Numbered from the stretch's first letter, positions 45,096-57,490 are shown. The stretch is DNA of 64,000 nt from Cyathus striatus (GCA_025738555.1 JAOVFP010000002.1:3286001-3350000), one strand, 5' to 3'. A program made the numbers and translations. The notes: generated by a model not told the origin, from the letters alone.

Positions 45096-45420
45096 TGTCA
45101 GAAGTAACAAGAATAAAGGAGGGTGGTTGAGAGGATAGAGAGTAACAAAGAAGCAAGGAGGGTGATGAGAGAGCAATAACTCAGACACAAACACTGACAC
45201 AGACACAAGATGGGGAGGAAACTTGTTTACTACTACTAAGTTACAGAGTGTTTATATATACTGAGGGTGTTTACCAAAGTCCCAACCAAGGTCCATGTAA
45301 CTAAGGTAACTGACAGCTGTCAATCTGTCAATCACATATCTGTCAATCACAGAACTGTCAAGTATGACAGGTGACAAGTGACAGCTGTCAAAGAAGCTGT
45401 GCAACCCTGAATATCTAACA
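45096..45420 (-). mobile_element. Solo LTR-A
   Basis: TGTCAGAAGTAAC...ATATCTAACA, TSD TAATC at 45091-45095 and 45421-45425. Confidence 0.92.
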
Positions 45421-46289
45421 TAATCATTGTATTTTCCATAGAATTAGATATTTTAATTGTATTGTTTATTGCTAGCTTCCAACTTCTACTCTGAAAAGTG
45501 TAAACCCAGTCAGACAACATGAACAGCAGAGACCAATCCCCTCCAATTTTCCTAGAAGAGATCTTAACAGTCCAGTTCCCCATAATGCAGAGATGCTAGG
45601 GAGTGGAAGTAAAGTCACTAACAAGGTGGGTAATTAGTTTATTTCTGAAGCTGCACACTGTAATTGTATTGTCACTGGCTAGCTTCCTACTTCTGCACCT
45701 AAAAGTGTAGACCTGACTGGACAACATGTAAAGCCAAATTCCAGACTTCCCAAGAGAGGTTCTGTTAACAATGCAGATCCTCTTAACCAAGTTAACACAC
45801 CAGGTGAGCCAGGACAGCATCCAGAAGGGAACCTTAGTGTAAGCTCATTTCTATCTCAATCTAGTACCTACTGATAGAGCAAGTCTTCCTAATCTGGCCA
45901 CTCCACCAAACATACCTAGGGGTGCTGGTGAAGGACCAGACATAAATAATTTATTCACCACTATGGGCCACCACTTCAATAACCATTATAGTTTTAACTT
46001 TGTCTTTTCATTACATCTCTAGTCCTGATTATAAAACATCTCATACCATTTTATTTCACATTTTTTTTACTCTGTCAATGGGACTAAGACTCCAACTATA
46101 TACACACTCTACATCTCCCATCCCAGTATCTTATTATTACTACACTTCTACAATATTCTGATTGTCATTTTCCATGTTCAGTCTTCCAGTTCTACAAGTA
46201 CATATTGTTACCTTTACATTTATAATTTACTCTGTACTATTAGATACTTACCCTACTCCCATGACAATTTGAACAGTTGTACAGACAGG
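45421..46289. other. Intergenic, with a segment duplicated at 52.88-53.34 kb
   Basis: 45990-46120 is very similar to 52880-53340 minus the LTR there. The stretch TTTAACTTTGTCTTTTCATT and the stretch ending ACTATATACACACTCTACAT occur in both. No gene is recognised. Confidence 0.6.
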
Positions 46290-46924
46290 CAAATCTAATA
46301 TGATTGGAAAGTATGACATTTGCAAAAATGTTGCAATATGCTTGAGAAATGCCACATGCATGAAAACACATAATGCATTTCAAAAAATATCACAAAAGTA
46401 ATGTGTAACATGCTTCCAAAGTGTAATAAATGTGCCAAAGTGTGATTGATAAATGCCAATGATATGACACATGGGAAATGTGTGATATGTGAGAATGATG
46501 TGACAAGCATGTGTGACATATGAGAAAGTGTGACATACAGGAAATATATGACAAATGTGAATGATGTGACACACAGGAATGATGTGACAATTGTGACATG
46601 CCCAAAGATGTGATATGTGGGAATGATGTGATGCACAGAAATGATGTGACAATTGTGACATGCCTAAAGATGTGATATGTGGGAATGATGTGATGCACAG
46701 GAATGATGTGACAAATGTGATGTGCCCGAAGATGTGACATGTGGGAATGATGTGGTGTGCAGGAATGATGTGATAAATATGACACACTCAAAAGCATGAC
46801 AATTGTGATGTGCAGGAAATGTGTGATGTGTGCACATAATGTGACTAATATGACACATTTGTGACAAATAACATAAATTTGAGTGTCATATCATTTGGAA
46901 GTGATATAGTTAGTATTGAAATGA

Positions 46925-47520
46925 GTGCAAATGATCACTTTTGAGTGCCCCCATATTTAACCAATACAATAGCCTAGTAATCACAAGTAATGCATAAATG
47001 AGTGCCAATGATTGCCTCATAATATTCTCAAATGATCACTTTTGAGTGCTTCCATATTATACTAATATAATAGCCTAGTAATCACAAGTAATAGATAAAT
47101 GAATGCTAATGATTGCCTTATAATATTTCAAAAATGATCACTTTTGAGTGCCTCCATAGTATAGTAATATAATAGCCTAGTAATCACAAGTAATAGACAA
47201 ATGAGTGCCAATGATTGCCTCATAATATTTTGAAAATGATCACTTTTGAGTGCCTCCATAGTATAGTAATATAATAGCCTAGTAATCACAATTAATAGAT
47301 AAATGAGTGCCAATGATTGCCTCATAATATTTCAAAAATGATCACTTTTGAGTGCCCCCATATTCAACTAATACAATAGCCTGGTAATCAAGTATAATAA
47401 TTAAATGAGTGCCAATGATTACCACTTAATATTCTTCAAATGATCACTTTTGAGTGCCCCCATATTCAATAATATTATAGCCTAGTAATCAAGTATAATA
47501 ACTAAATGAGTGCCAATAAT
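46925..47520. repeat. Tandem repeat, about 100-bp unit, six copies
   Basis: Each unit has AATGATCACTTTTGAGTGCC, then a segment with ATAGCCTAGTAATCA, then AAATGAGTGCCAATGATTGCC. Units differ by scattered point changes. Confidence 0.85.
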
Positions 47521-47721
47521 CACCATTATATTACATTCCACTCAATACACCTTATAAAAATGACACACATTTTTTGCCCTATTTCTGTGATTGCTAGCAA
47601 TCATTTTTTCAGGGCAAACCATGATCAAATTGACTGATACCACTCGATTACTAGGCTATTATATTACTATAATATGGAAGCACTCAAAAGTGATCATTTG
47701 AGAATATTATGAGGCAATCAT

Positions 47722-48014
47722 TGTCAGAAGTAACAAGAATAGAGGGGGTGGATGGAGAGAGAATAGAGAATAATAGAGAGCAAGGAAGGTGATAAGGGAG
47801 CAAATAACTCAGACACAAACACTGACACAGACACAAGATGGGGAGGAAACTTATTATCAACTACCAAAGTACAAGGGGTTTATATATACAAGAAAGCACA
47901 GCCATGTAACTAAGGTAACTGACAGCTGTCAATCTGTCAATCACAGAACTGTCAAGTATGACAGGTGACAGGTGACAGCTGTCAAAGAAGCTGTGCAACC
48001 CTGAATATCTAACA
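47722..48014 (-). mobile_element. Solo LTR-A
   Basis: TGTCAGAAGTAAC...ATATCTAACA, TSD ATCAT at 47717-47721 and 48015-48019. Inserted in the right arm of the palindrome. Confidence 0.92.
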
Positions 48015-48350
48015 ATCATTGGCACTCATTTATGCATTACTTGTGATTACTAGGCTATTGTATTAGTTAAATATGGTGTTGCTCAAAAGTGATCATTTGC
48101 ACTCATTTCAATACTAACTATATCACTTCCAAAATATGTTATTTGTCACAATTGTGACACATGTCACATTTATCATGTTATTCGCACATGTCATGCATTT
48201 CCTGGGCATCACAATTGTCACACATTTCCTGTGCATCGCATTTGTCATGCTTTTGAAGTGCATCACATGTCACATATGTCATATTTATGTGGTGTGTCAT
48301 ACATTTCAAGCACATCATGCTTCCATGTGTGTCATGATTGTGAGATGTTG

Positions 48351-48726
48351 ATGGGGTTCCAAGAGGTCTTTAATGAACATGTTCCTATACTTTTCACAAC
48401 CAATGAATTAGAGTACCTGGTGATGCCACATTAAACCCCCAGCCCATTGCATAGTAATGTAATTCAACCTATTGTATTGATAATTCTGCATTGACAACTC
48501 AATGATTGACCTGATGACTATTAGTCATTGGTTCAGATAATTTTGACAGATGGGGTCTGATTATGTCAATGACAATACTCTGCATGACTATGGAGAAATA
48601 ATAGTAAGTTATATTAGGCAAGCCTCAAGAGAGAATAAAAGGCAATGTGGTCCTTTAGTGGATACTAAACTAAAGAATGGAAAAGCAAGTCAGTAATGGC
48701 CACTAGGTAAGAAAGTGTAGAGAAGT
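48351..48726. other. 0.38 kb without recognised gene
   Basis: Nothing supportable. Confidence 0.4.
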
Positions 48727-49533
48727 ATGGAAAGCTGGACAACTACACTCAACTACGTCAAAGTATTTGAGCTCTGACCTTCAGCTCTGTGGCTTGCCAC
48801 TTAAGTATACTCAGCTCAACTTCTCAGTTCTTTATTCGTGTAGTGATTATTAAATACTAACCCTTAATTCAAAGATCCACATCATAGATGTAAAATATAA
48901 TATTACATTCATTTCTCTGCATATAAAATTGAGGCTGGTTGCTTAATTTTTCTAACTATATATTCAATTTTTGGTCAAATAGCTAATGTGTGCACTCTCA
49001 GGGTCAAAATTTCACGCTTAACCTATTGAGCATTGAAACTCGACCCTGTGCATAACTTATGTGTGAATAATTATAACTTGAGTGTGAATATCTTATATGT
49101 GAGCATTAACATAAAGTCTATCATAAATTAATTTGCATTATGCATCATGCAGAAGGGTCTTAATCGTGCTCAACACATGCCCAGGTTGGTCTGCTGTTAA
49201 TTGTTGATTAATTGCGCACACGATAGCAAGAACAATGTATGTCACTTTCTCACTGTCTCTCTCTTACTGCCATTTTTCAACCTCTAATGAGAGGTCCTGA
49301 GCTAATATCTTGATTCTCCAGCACTTTGAAGCCAGATACTCTAATCGGGGAGCCTTCACCTCCCATTTAAAAGAAGCCCATACACCTGAGACCCATGTTG
49401 CCAGCCAAAGTATCTCAGTGATACAAACCAAGAGTATTGGAAGAATATCATATGGGCTGTCAGGTTCCTGTACTTATTTAATATACTGCCCTTATTCATT
49501 TGTAGCCGTTGTGTTACTTTGTTACAATTATTA

Positions 49534-50019
49534 TTATTCTACAACAGGGCCACTGTACCACTCTCGTGCACCTCGAATGATTTCTTGCACCAAGTCCAAT
49601 AGACCATGTGCCATTAAAAACCCTCCGGAAAAATCCCTAATCAGAACATACAGGTCATTGTTGCTCAGCTGGTAGCTTTCAGAAATATGACTCATGCCTA
49701 TGGTATCTGGGTCTGAATAATGGAACAACTTACATGTGTAAAACCTCATGGACAATGGCGCATGAAACAGCCAAGCACTGTACCAATGCCATCATACACT
49801 ATTGATGTGCGCATCAGAATGAACCGTTAACTCCAGAATTCTCTGTAACCGAGTGTGTACCAACATGAGTGCGTGTCCTAGTGCATGTACTGAAATAGTA
49901 CCAATGCTGCTGTGTTCAAGGCACTTCTGAAACAAGGTGCATCCATATGGTTTGCCATATGGAGGGTTCTCCGCACCTCTGGGGAACCTATGGACAGTTT
50001 TAGAAGTAGAATGTGCCAT
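49534..50019 (-). pseudogene. Unrecognised coding remnant inside the 3.5 kb element
   Basis: On minus, 50019-49792 starts MAHSTSKTVHRFPRGAENPP and continues through LEHSSIGTISVHALGHALML. 49755-49534 continues with DTIGMSHISESYQLSNNDLY and RDFSGGFLMAHGLLDLVQE. A GTGTATG near the end of the first part could be a splice donor. CpG content is higher than around it, like a gene. I do not recognise the family. It could be transposon coding or a captured host gene piece. Confidence 0.35.
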
Positions 50020-50559
50020 CTATTTACATACATGATATGCTATTTACGGTTATAAATAAAGTAGGTAGAACTGTAATATATAACTTAGGAATGGTAGAAT
50101 AGGTAGGAGAAGCACTGCCCAAGCTGTACTTCCGTTCTCAAAGTAGAGTAACATTCTGAAATCAGTATCTGATGTTTTTATTAGATTTTGAAGTACCAAG
50201 TACTATTGAATTGAATAGAATATTGGTTATCTGAGTTTTTGAACTAGAACCGCAATTGTGGTATTAAAACTAAGTCTTAGAAAGCAATCTATTGTCTTTA
50301 AAATTGTTCTATTTCATTATTGTGAATCAGATACCCTTCGAACTTAATATAGCTAACTTAGCTTATCTAGTTTATATTAGTGGTGCTACTGCTAACAACT
50401 TAAAGTACTACTACTAAAGTTAGTCATATCAATATATGAACCTAGAAGATGTGTGCACTGCTGATCCCCTAATGCAAATGTAAATCAACAATGCGGCATT
50501 GTTTATTTACATCCACATAGTTAGCACAAAACTAAGTCTTATACAAGTAGACTTTGCTG

Positions 50560-51020
50560 TACCTCTTTGCATGGTTTATTTAGCTTTAACATCATTTAAA
50601 TGGTTCTTACCATGTGAATTATATTGTCTCTGCTTCAATTTAATCATTATTACTTCATTTAACTTGCTTAGTGACCTTTTCTACATTGTAAATAGTTGTA
50701 ACTCCCTTGAAATGGTACTAACTTCGTTTAAATGGAACAATTTTCGTTAAAATATTAACTCTAGCTTCATTTAAATAAATCAGGTTGCTTGGCAATCAAA
50801 GAATTAAAACAATGTTTCCATTGTTATAATGATATCAGCACTGATAATACAATGTCTATGTTGTTAGAACAGTGCTGGCATCATTATAATGATACTGGCA
50901 TTGTCATAATTATTTCTACATTGTTAAAACAGTCCCAGAATCATTGTAATGATGCCAGCATTGTTATATGATTTATATGTCATTTAAACAGTGCTGGCAC
51001 TGTTATAATGATACCAACTT
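50560..51020. repeat. Imperfect AT-rich tandem repeats
   Basis: Repeated CATTTAAATGG palindromes (50.57-50.77 kb), then repeated units of CATTATAATGATAC with CAGTGCTGGCA (50.81-51.02 kb). Degenerate; no exact unit length can be stated. Confidence 0.55.
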
Positions 51021-52423
51021 CATGCTCACAGAATTATTCTTCATTCTTCATAGGAATAAATGTTATATCTATATTGTGAATTCACTTATTAGGCATTTAT
51101 ACTCAATATATAGGATATGTGAGCACGAATTTGACAGGCTATGGTAGCCAGAATAGCAATACCTATTACATGCACAACTCAAATTTGTCTATAATGACAG
51201 TAAAAGTGAATACAATGTAATATCTACACTCAGACATAACTTACAGTAAATAACCTTGAGCTTGAATATAAGTGCATAATACCCATGTGCAAGTCAAAGT
51301 AAATACCAGTATATACGAGGGGTGAATATGTATTCACCCTCACCCTCACTAGCAGTCAAACCTATTTAATTGAGAGTGGGTATGAATACAACATTCCCAC
51401 TCACTTCCACTTGTAGCCAAAACCACTGTGATCATCGAAGTGACTGTGAGTATAATTCTGTTATTTATACTCACTATCAATTTAAAAGGATGCATTAAAT
51501 CAAAATGAGGCATAGATATATGCCATATATTCACACTCACAGTACAGTAATGTTGAGCTAGCATGAATGTAACATACATATTTATTATTCATACTCATGG
51601 ATGCTCAAACCATAAATTAATGTGAGCATGGATGGTAACTGTATTTATACCATTTTAAGATAGTACAATACAGAACTATCAGGTTCAATTATGTGCATGC
51701 ACGGAAATTTTTGGCTGCCCCTTACTCGTGGTAATGACAAGACTTCAACCTTCAATAGTGCAAAACCAGTATATACTTAGTATACTTGATTTACATTTAA
51801 CCAGGACATTTGTTGAGTATGATTCAGATCCTTCTGTATGATGCACAATACTATTGGTTTATGATAGCCCTTTTGTTAATACTCGCATATAAACTCCAGT
51901 TACACACAGGATTAAATTTCCATGCTCAATAGGTTAAGCACGAAATTTTGACCCTGAGAGTGCACACATTAGCTATTTGACCAAAAATTGAATATATAGT
52001 TAGAAAAATTGAGCAACCAGCCTCGATTTTGCATGCAGAGAAATGAATGTAATATTATATTTTACATCTACAATGTGGATCTTTGAATTAAGGGTTAGTA
52101 TTTAACTATGCAAACAAAGAACCGAGAAGTTGAGCCGAATATAAGCAGCAAGCAGCAGAGCCGAAGGTTGGAGCTCAAATACTTTGACATAGTTGAGCAT
52201 GGTTGTCCGGCTTTCCATAGAGAAGTACATGTAGTTATGAATGAATACTGATACTAACAGAGCTATATAAAATATGTCAGAGATGTGAAACACATATGAC
52301 AGTGTAGAAGTGTCATGTAATCATATAGAGTAAGCATATTTGTGACCTAACAATGTGTGTTGAAGATATAAGAATAACCAATAGTTTATACTAGAATCAT
52401 GACCAACTAATGACTGAGACATG

Positions 52424-52761
52424 TGTTAGATATTCTGGGTTGCACAGCTTCCTTGACAGCTGTCACTTGTCACCTGTCATACTTGACAGATCTGTGATTG
52501 ACAGATACTTGATTGACAGATTTGTGATTGACAGATTGACAGCTGTCAGTTACCTTAGTTACAGGACTTTGGTTAGGACTTTGGTAGACTTACTCAGTAT
52601 ATAAACACTCTGTAACTTGGTAGTTGTCAACAAGTTTCCTCCTCATCTTGTGTCTGTGTTAGTGTTTGTGTCTGAGTTATTTGCCCTCTCATCACCCTCC
52701 TTGCTCCTTTATTACTCTCTATCCTCTCAACCACCCTCCTTTATTCTTGTTACTTCTGACA
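52424..52761 (+). mobile_element. Solo LTR-A
   Basis: TGTTAGATATTC...TTCTGACA, TSD ACATG at 52419-52423 and 52762-52766. It has one extra internal GATTGACAGAT unit. Confidence 0.92.
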
Positions 52762-52978
52762 ACATGTAAATTTGATGTGATGTGGAATCACATATAATCA
52801 CCATTCTTTCACATTTGTTATCCATGTGCAGTTCTTTGATAACTTCATCATCTCTCATATCCAGACTAACTATTATAATTTTAACTTTGTCTTTTCATTA
52901 CATCTCTAGTTCTGATTGTAAAACATCTCATACCATTCTATGTTCAAATTTCACTTGCTCTGTCAATAGAGCTAAGGC

Positions 52979-53308
52979 TGTTAGATATTCTGGGTTGCAC
53001 AGCTTCTTTGACAGCTGTCACTTGTCACCTGTCATACTTGACAGTTCTGTGATTGACAGATATGTGATTGACAGATTGACAGCTGTCAGTTATCTTAGTT
53101 ACATGGACCTTGGTTGGGACTTTGGTAGATAGCCTCAGTATATATATATACTCTGTAACTTGGTAGTAAGTAGTCAATAAGTTTCCTCCCCATCTTGTGT
53201 CTGTGTCAGTGTTTGTGTCTGAGTTATTTGCTCTATCATCACCCTCCTTGCTTCTTTATTACTCTCTATCCTCTCAACCACTCTCCTTTATTCTTGTTAC
53301 TTCTGACA
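52979..53308 (+). mobile_element. Solo LTR-A with an empty-site paralogue
   Basis: TGTTAGATATTC...TTCTGACA, TSD AAGGC at 52974-52978 and 53309-53313. The flanks match 45995-46115, where the LTR is absent. Confidence 0.93.
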
Positions 53309-53379
53309 AAGGCTCCAACTATATACACACTCTACATCTTCCAGTGTCAAAGCGTGACAGACACATCAAAGCATGACAA

Positions 53380-53560
53380 ACATGAATGATGTGATGTGCA
53401 GGAAATGTGTGATATGCAGAAATGATGTTACATGCAGGAATGAGGTGTTGTGTGGGAATGATGTGACGTGCAGGAATACTATGACATGCAGAAATGATGT
53501 TACATGTGGGAATGATGTGACATGCAGGAATGTGTTGCATGATGATGTATTAGTCATGTG
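53380..53560. repeat. GAATGATGTGACATGC-type tandem repeat
   Basis: About ten degenerate units of GGAATGATGTGACATGCA. Same family as 46400-46800. Confidence 0.75.
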
Positions 53561-54333
53561 ACAGGTAGAGTCCCTGAGTATTCCATATATGCCTACCCAG
53601 TAATACACAGAGGCTCTTGGCAGGAATAACACACTTGGTCCTTGGGAATTGAATATTAACCCAAATTAAAATGGTAATAAGGGCAATGCTTGCTAATTTG
53701 TAGCAGTCCATGGATCTTTATTTATTATCTGGGGTTCTTCAATGTGTACAGATTTAATACTGTAAATGGTAGAAATGCACAATTTTACGCCTAAATGCAC
53801 AGGTGGCATCACACCGATAGAGTGATAGGGTGTATGTCTGAGTGGCGAGGGAGTGAGAGTGTGCAAAGGAATGCAAAAAGAGAGAGGGGGGAAGGAAGGG
53901 GAAAGTTGAACAAGTTGAATGTGTTTGTGATGTGAAACCAGTTATGTGAAAACATGCCACTTTTCCATTAATTTGATTGGCTGATGACTCTTCAGCTCAA
54001 CCAATGGCAGCTGTCACAGACTCACATCAAGTTGCAGCTAAGTTACAGTAGCTTTACTAAAGTACTGTAATTCAGTTTGGGGCTTCACAATTTCATTGCA
54101 CATCACAAGCTCTGCTCATACAATAATAAATGCTTTTTATTTACTTGATAGGTAGAATATTCCATAAGTATTGTGATGTATACAGTTCATACAAGTAGTG
54201 ATTATTACTATAATGATACAAGTTGGGTACCTGTTGGGTACAGTATACATGTTAATGCAATGATTACTCAATACAAGTTCAACAGCTCAAGATGGGTAAA
54301 TACACTTAATTAAGTATCAAATAAGTAGTATTT
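53561..54333. other. 0.77 kb without recognised gene
   Basis: Nothing supportable on either strand. Confidence 0.45.
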
Positions 54334-54740
54334 TGTCAGAAATAACAAGAATAAAGGAGGGTGGTTGACAGGATAGAGAGTAATAAAGGAGCAAGGAGGG
54401 TGATGAGAGAGCAAATAACTCAGACACAAACACTGACACTGACACAGATGGGGAGGAAACTTGTTTTTTTACTACTACCAAGTTACAGAGTGTGTATATA
54501 TACTGAGGCTGTCTACCAAAGTCCCAACCAAGGTTCATGTAACTAAGGTAACTGACAGCTGTCAAAGGAGCTGTGCAACCCAGAATATCTAACACAAAGT
54601 CCCAACCAAGATCCATGTAACTAAGGTAACTGACAGCTGTCAATCTGTCAATCACATATCAGTCAATCACAGAACTATCCAGTATGACAGGTGACAAGTG
54701 ACAGCTGTCAAAGAAGCTGTGCAACCCAGAATATCTAACA
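54334..54740 (-). mobile_element. LTR-A with a repeated 3' portion
   Basis: Starts TGTCAGAAATAAC. The family end ATATCTAACA occurs twice, at 54594 and 54740, because the last about 145 bp is repeated from AAAGTCCCAACCAAG. Only a 4-bp ATTT is shared by the flanks. Confidence 0.85.
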
Positions 54741-55280
54741 ATTTAGTGATTACTAGTTTGCAATTAGTTACTGGTGGCAGCTTATCTTTACTTATTAACA
54801 CTTACTTATGAATATAAGCCCTGAATAAGTGAAGATTAGATGTAATTAAGTGATGGGTATCCCTAATTGAACTAATTACATTAATTTAGTGCCTGGGGAA
54901 TTTACTGATGAATGGTAGCCTGTATGTAGGTGCTATGACCACACCTGCTGTCTACAAGTCTCCAAGATCAATTGTGCTTCCTCTATGTGACACTTTTGTA
55001 TTCCTACTTACCTTTCCATTCTTCTGGATTAACCACTCCTCTCTTACAAGGGCCAAAACTGTTGGAATTTAATACCTACTGTATTCATATGTCTGTACAA
55101 TTACCTACTCCACTTACATATTTTGTACCATACAAATAATGTGCCACTGCTGATTGTAGCCAAATGTAATATTATTGTAAGTAACTTGTCATTGGCATGT
55201 CTTTTATTTAAACAGAGATGGAGTAAACTTGGCTGCCAAGGTGATCACTTGGACATACTCCCCCATGCATCACAGTCTAG
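54741..55280. other. 0.54 kb without recognised gene
   Basis: Nothing supportable. Confidence 0.4.
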
Positions 55281-55609
55281 TGTGAGATGTACAACCAGGG
55301 CAGTGACCTGCAGGACTGAGAGAGACAATAGAGTCTGAAGTCCAATGTACAGTGAGCAAGTATTAGATTGAAGTAGTATGTGTACAGCTTACCTGAAGTC
55401 CAATGTACAGTGAGCAAGTGGGGATTGCCACTGTAGGACCTCAGGATTATATACTACTAGCTTATCTACCAAAGTCCGAGGGTCTAAGGGTCTAAGGGTC
55501 CAAGGGTCCAACCTAAGTCCAAGGGTCCAACCCAGGTCCAGTACCTAAGTTTACCTAAGTCTACCTAAGGTTCATTAGTCATCAGAGAAGTGTCAGATCA
55601 CTTCTAACA
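55281..55609 (-). mobile_element. Solo LTR-B
   Basis: TGTGAGATG...CTTCTAACA on plus, TSD TCTAG at 55276-55280 and 55610-55614. Confidence 0.92.
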
Positions 55610-55962
55610 TCTAGAGAACCCCCCCTTTCAGTATTCACTTACACACTCCCTTCACCCACTTTTTATAAGTCCTTGCTACTGGCTAGCCATTAGTAAGATG
55701 CCAAACCCTTCAGAACTTTCTCTTAGTCTCAGAAACAAAAATGTGCACAGTACTTCTACAAGACCATTAAATCATTATTATTGTTCTGAGATAATCATGA
55801 AATAGTGAACTAGGTTGATAACAACTAAGTGATCAAATTTATTATGTACAAACTTAAGGGTAATTATGCTTAAAAATATTCTGAGATTTATGCTAAGGCT
55901 TAAGTTAAGAGAGATATTAAAGCTTAAACCTTATTAAGGATTATGCCTTAGAATCAACACTG
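55610..55962. other. 0.35 kb between LTR-B and the Gypsy fragment
   Basis: AT-rich, nothing supportable. Confidence 0.4.
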
Positions 55963-56311
55963 CACCCATGGCACTCTACATCTATGGACTTCATTGAAAC
56001 ACTTCCCATCTCTGGATTTGATAACTTCAATTTAATCCTAGTTATTGTTGACTGCCTTAGCAAGCAAGTTATATTCATTCCTTGCCATAACACCATCACC
56101 TCTGCCCAGCTCACTAAGCTCTTTGTCATGCACATATTCTCTAAGCATGGTGTTCTCAGCTACATTACCTCTGATTGTGGTTTGGAGTTTGTCTCCCACT
56201 TCTTCCAGTCTCTTGGTAAGGTTCTTGACATCAACCTGTACTTTACCTCTGGATATCACCCAGAAGGTGACAGACAAACATCCATTCATGCTAGAGATTA
56301 TGCTGTGGATC

Positions 56312-56640
56312 TGTTAGAAGTGATCTGACACTTCTCTGCTGACTAATGAACCTTAGGTAGACTTAGGTAAACTTAGGTACTGGACCTGGGTTGGGACCTT
56401 GGTTGGACCCTTAGACCTTGGTTGGACCCTTGGACCCTCGGACTTTGGTAGATAAGCTAGTAGTATATAATCCTGAGGTCCTACAGTGGCAATTCCCACT
56501 TGCTCACTGTACATTGGACTTCAGGTAAGCTGTACACATACTACTTCAATCTAACACTTGCTCACTGTACATTGGACTTCAGACCCTATTGTGTCTCTCT
56601 CTCAGTCCTGCAGGTCACTGCCCTGGTTGTACATCTCACA
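56312..56640 (+). mobile_element. Solo LTR-B inside Gypsy pol
   Basis: TGTTAGAAGTGATC...ATCTCACA, TSD GGATC at 56307-56311 and 56641-56645. Confidence 0.93.
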
Positions 56641-56700
56641 GGATCTTCAGGAACTTCATGAAAATCTCAAGGCCAAAATAGCACTTGCTGAGAAGCACTA

Positions 56701-56993
56701 CTGTACCATTATGACCAAGTGTTCACATGTTTTTAGTGTGATGGCCATAATCAGTTGGACCTAGTCTAGTGTTCATAGGTCTGTGTGATATGTGATAAGT
56801 ACACTATCTGTTCACAGCTGTCAACTGTTCAAGTATGCTGACAGGCACTGAATTTTTTCAGTCACTTACCCTTTTGTAAGTCTTGTTGTACCTCTATGTT
56901 CAAGTACCTCTATGACACATGACAAACCTGGGATCTGTTCAAGTCCATCACCCTTTGTGATGCATGACTGAACACTTGGTCATAATGGTACAG
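56701..56993. mobile_element. TA-flanked MITE (293 bp), Tc1/mariner-like
   Basis: Perfect 25-bp terminal inverted repeats starting CTGTACCATTATGACC (56701) and ending GGTCATAATGGTACAG (56993), with TA on both sides (56699-56700, 56994-56995). No coding capacity. A TA target duplication is characteristic of Tc1/mariner. Confidence 0.88.
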
Positions 56994-57490
56994 TATCAGG
57001 TCAGAGCAGACAACCATTATTTTCCTGCCCTAGAGTTCAAAGTTGGAATTAAAACCTTTGTCCATGCTAAGTTCTTCAACACCACTTGCCCTTCCAAGAA
57101 ATTAGCTGAAAAGTATTACAGTCCTTTTGAGATCATTATCAAAACTGGTACCCACTTCTGCACTCTTAAACTCCCTTCCAATTTCTGAGCTGTATACTCC
57201 ATATTCCATGTTTCTATGCTTAAGCCCACAGTTGAAAACACTATCCCTGGTTGAGAGATACCTCCACCTCCTCCTGTAGAAATCAATGGAGATATCAAGT
57301 TCAAAATCAGTAAAATCTGCAACTCCAAGCTGGATTGCTGGTTCAAATGTCCACTTTATTACTTAGTCTGATAGGCTGGTTATGAGGGAACTGACAAAGA
57401 ACTCAGTTAGTTGGCTGCCACTGAACTAGAACATGCTACAGAGCTCATAGAGGAATTTCATGCTCATTATCCTGATAAGCCCAATCCTTC

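Larger units (their letters stand above)
46290..48350. repeat. 2 kb imperfect palindrome (foldback-like element)
   Basis: The left arm runs outward-in: TGTGACA-type repeats (46290-46870), then GAAATGAGTGCAAATGATCAC and 100-bp tandem units. The right arm (47640-48350, without the LTR-A at 47722) has the same pieces in inverse order and orientation, ending with TGTCACATTTATCATG-type repeats. The centre is near 47560. It could form a very long hairpin. Coding capacity is absent. Confidence 0.7.
48727..52218. mobile_element. 3.5 kb element with long (about 340 bp) terminal inverted repeats
   Basis: The left arm 48727-49065 and right arm 51880-52218 are inverted copies: ATGGAAAGCTGGACAAC mirrors GTTGTCCGGCTTTCCAT, and GGTCAAAATTTCACGCTTAA mirrors TTAAGCACGAAATTTTGACC. 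Perfect 8-bp direct repeats AGAGAAGT flank it (48719-48726 and 52219-52226). Long TIRs with an 8-bp duplication suggest a Mutator- or hAT-type DNA element. No complete transposase is seen. Inside are a CpG-richer segment (49.2-50.0 kb) and imperfect AT-rich tandem repeats (50.6-51.0 kb). Confidence 0.75.
55963..57490 (+). pseudogene. pol: Gypsy (chromovirus-type) pol fragment: integrase to chromodomain
   Basis: Reads HPWHSTSMDFIETLP, then the integrase core with Asp in VIVDCLSKQ and Asp in TSDCGLEFVSHFF, then YHPEGDRQT. It is interrupted by an LTR-B (56312-56640) and a MITE (56701-56993), and resumes with ALEFKVGIKTFVHAKFF and KKLAEKYYSPFEII. A degenerate chromodomain-like tail follows (57280-57480; ISKICNSKLD, YYLV then a stop, ELEHATELIEEF). 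In-frame stops (57186 region and later) mark decay. Removing each insertion with one copy of its target duplication keeps the frame. The reverse transcriptase and the LTRs are absent. Confidence 0.8.

Noticed and set aside
49310..49675. Plus-strand frame in the 3.5 kb element as a C2H2 finger protein
   Set aside because: The required cysteines are absent and the opposite strand looks more coding.
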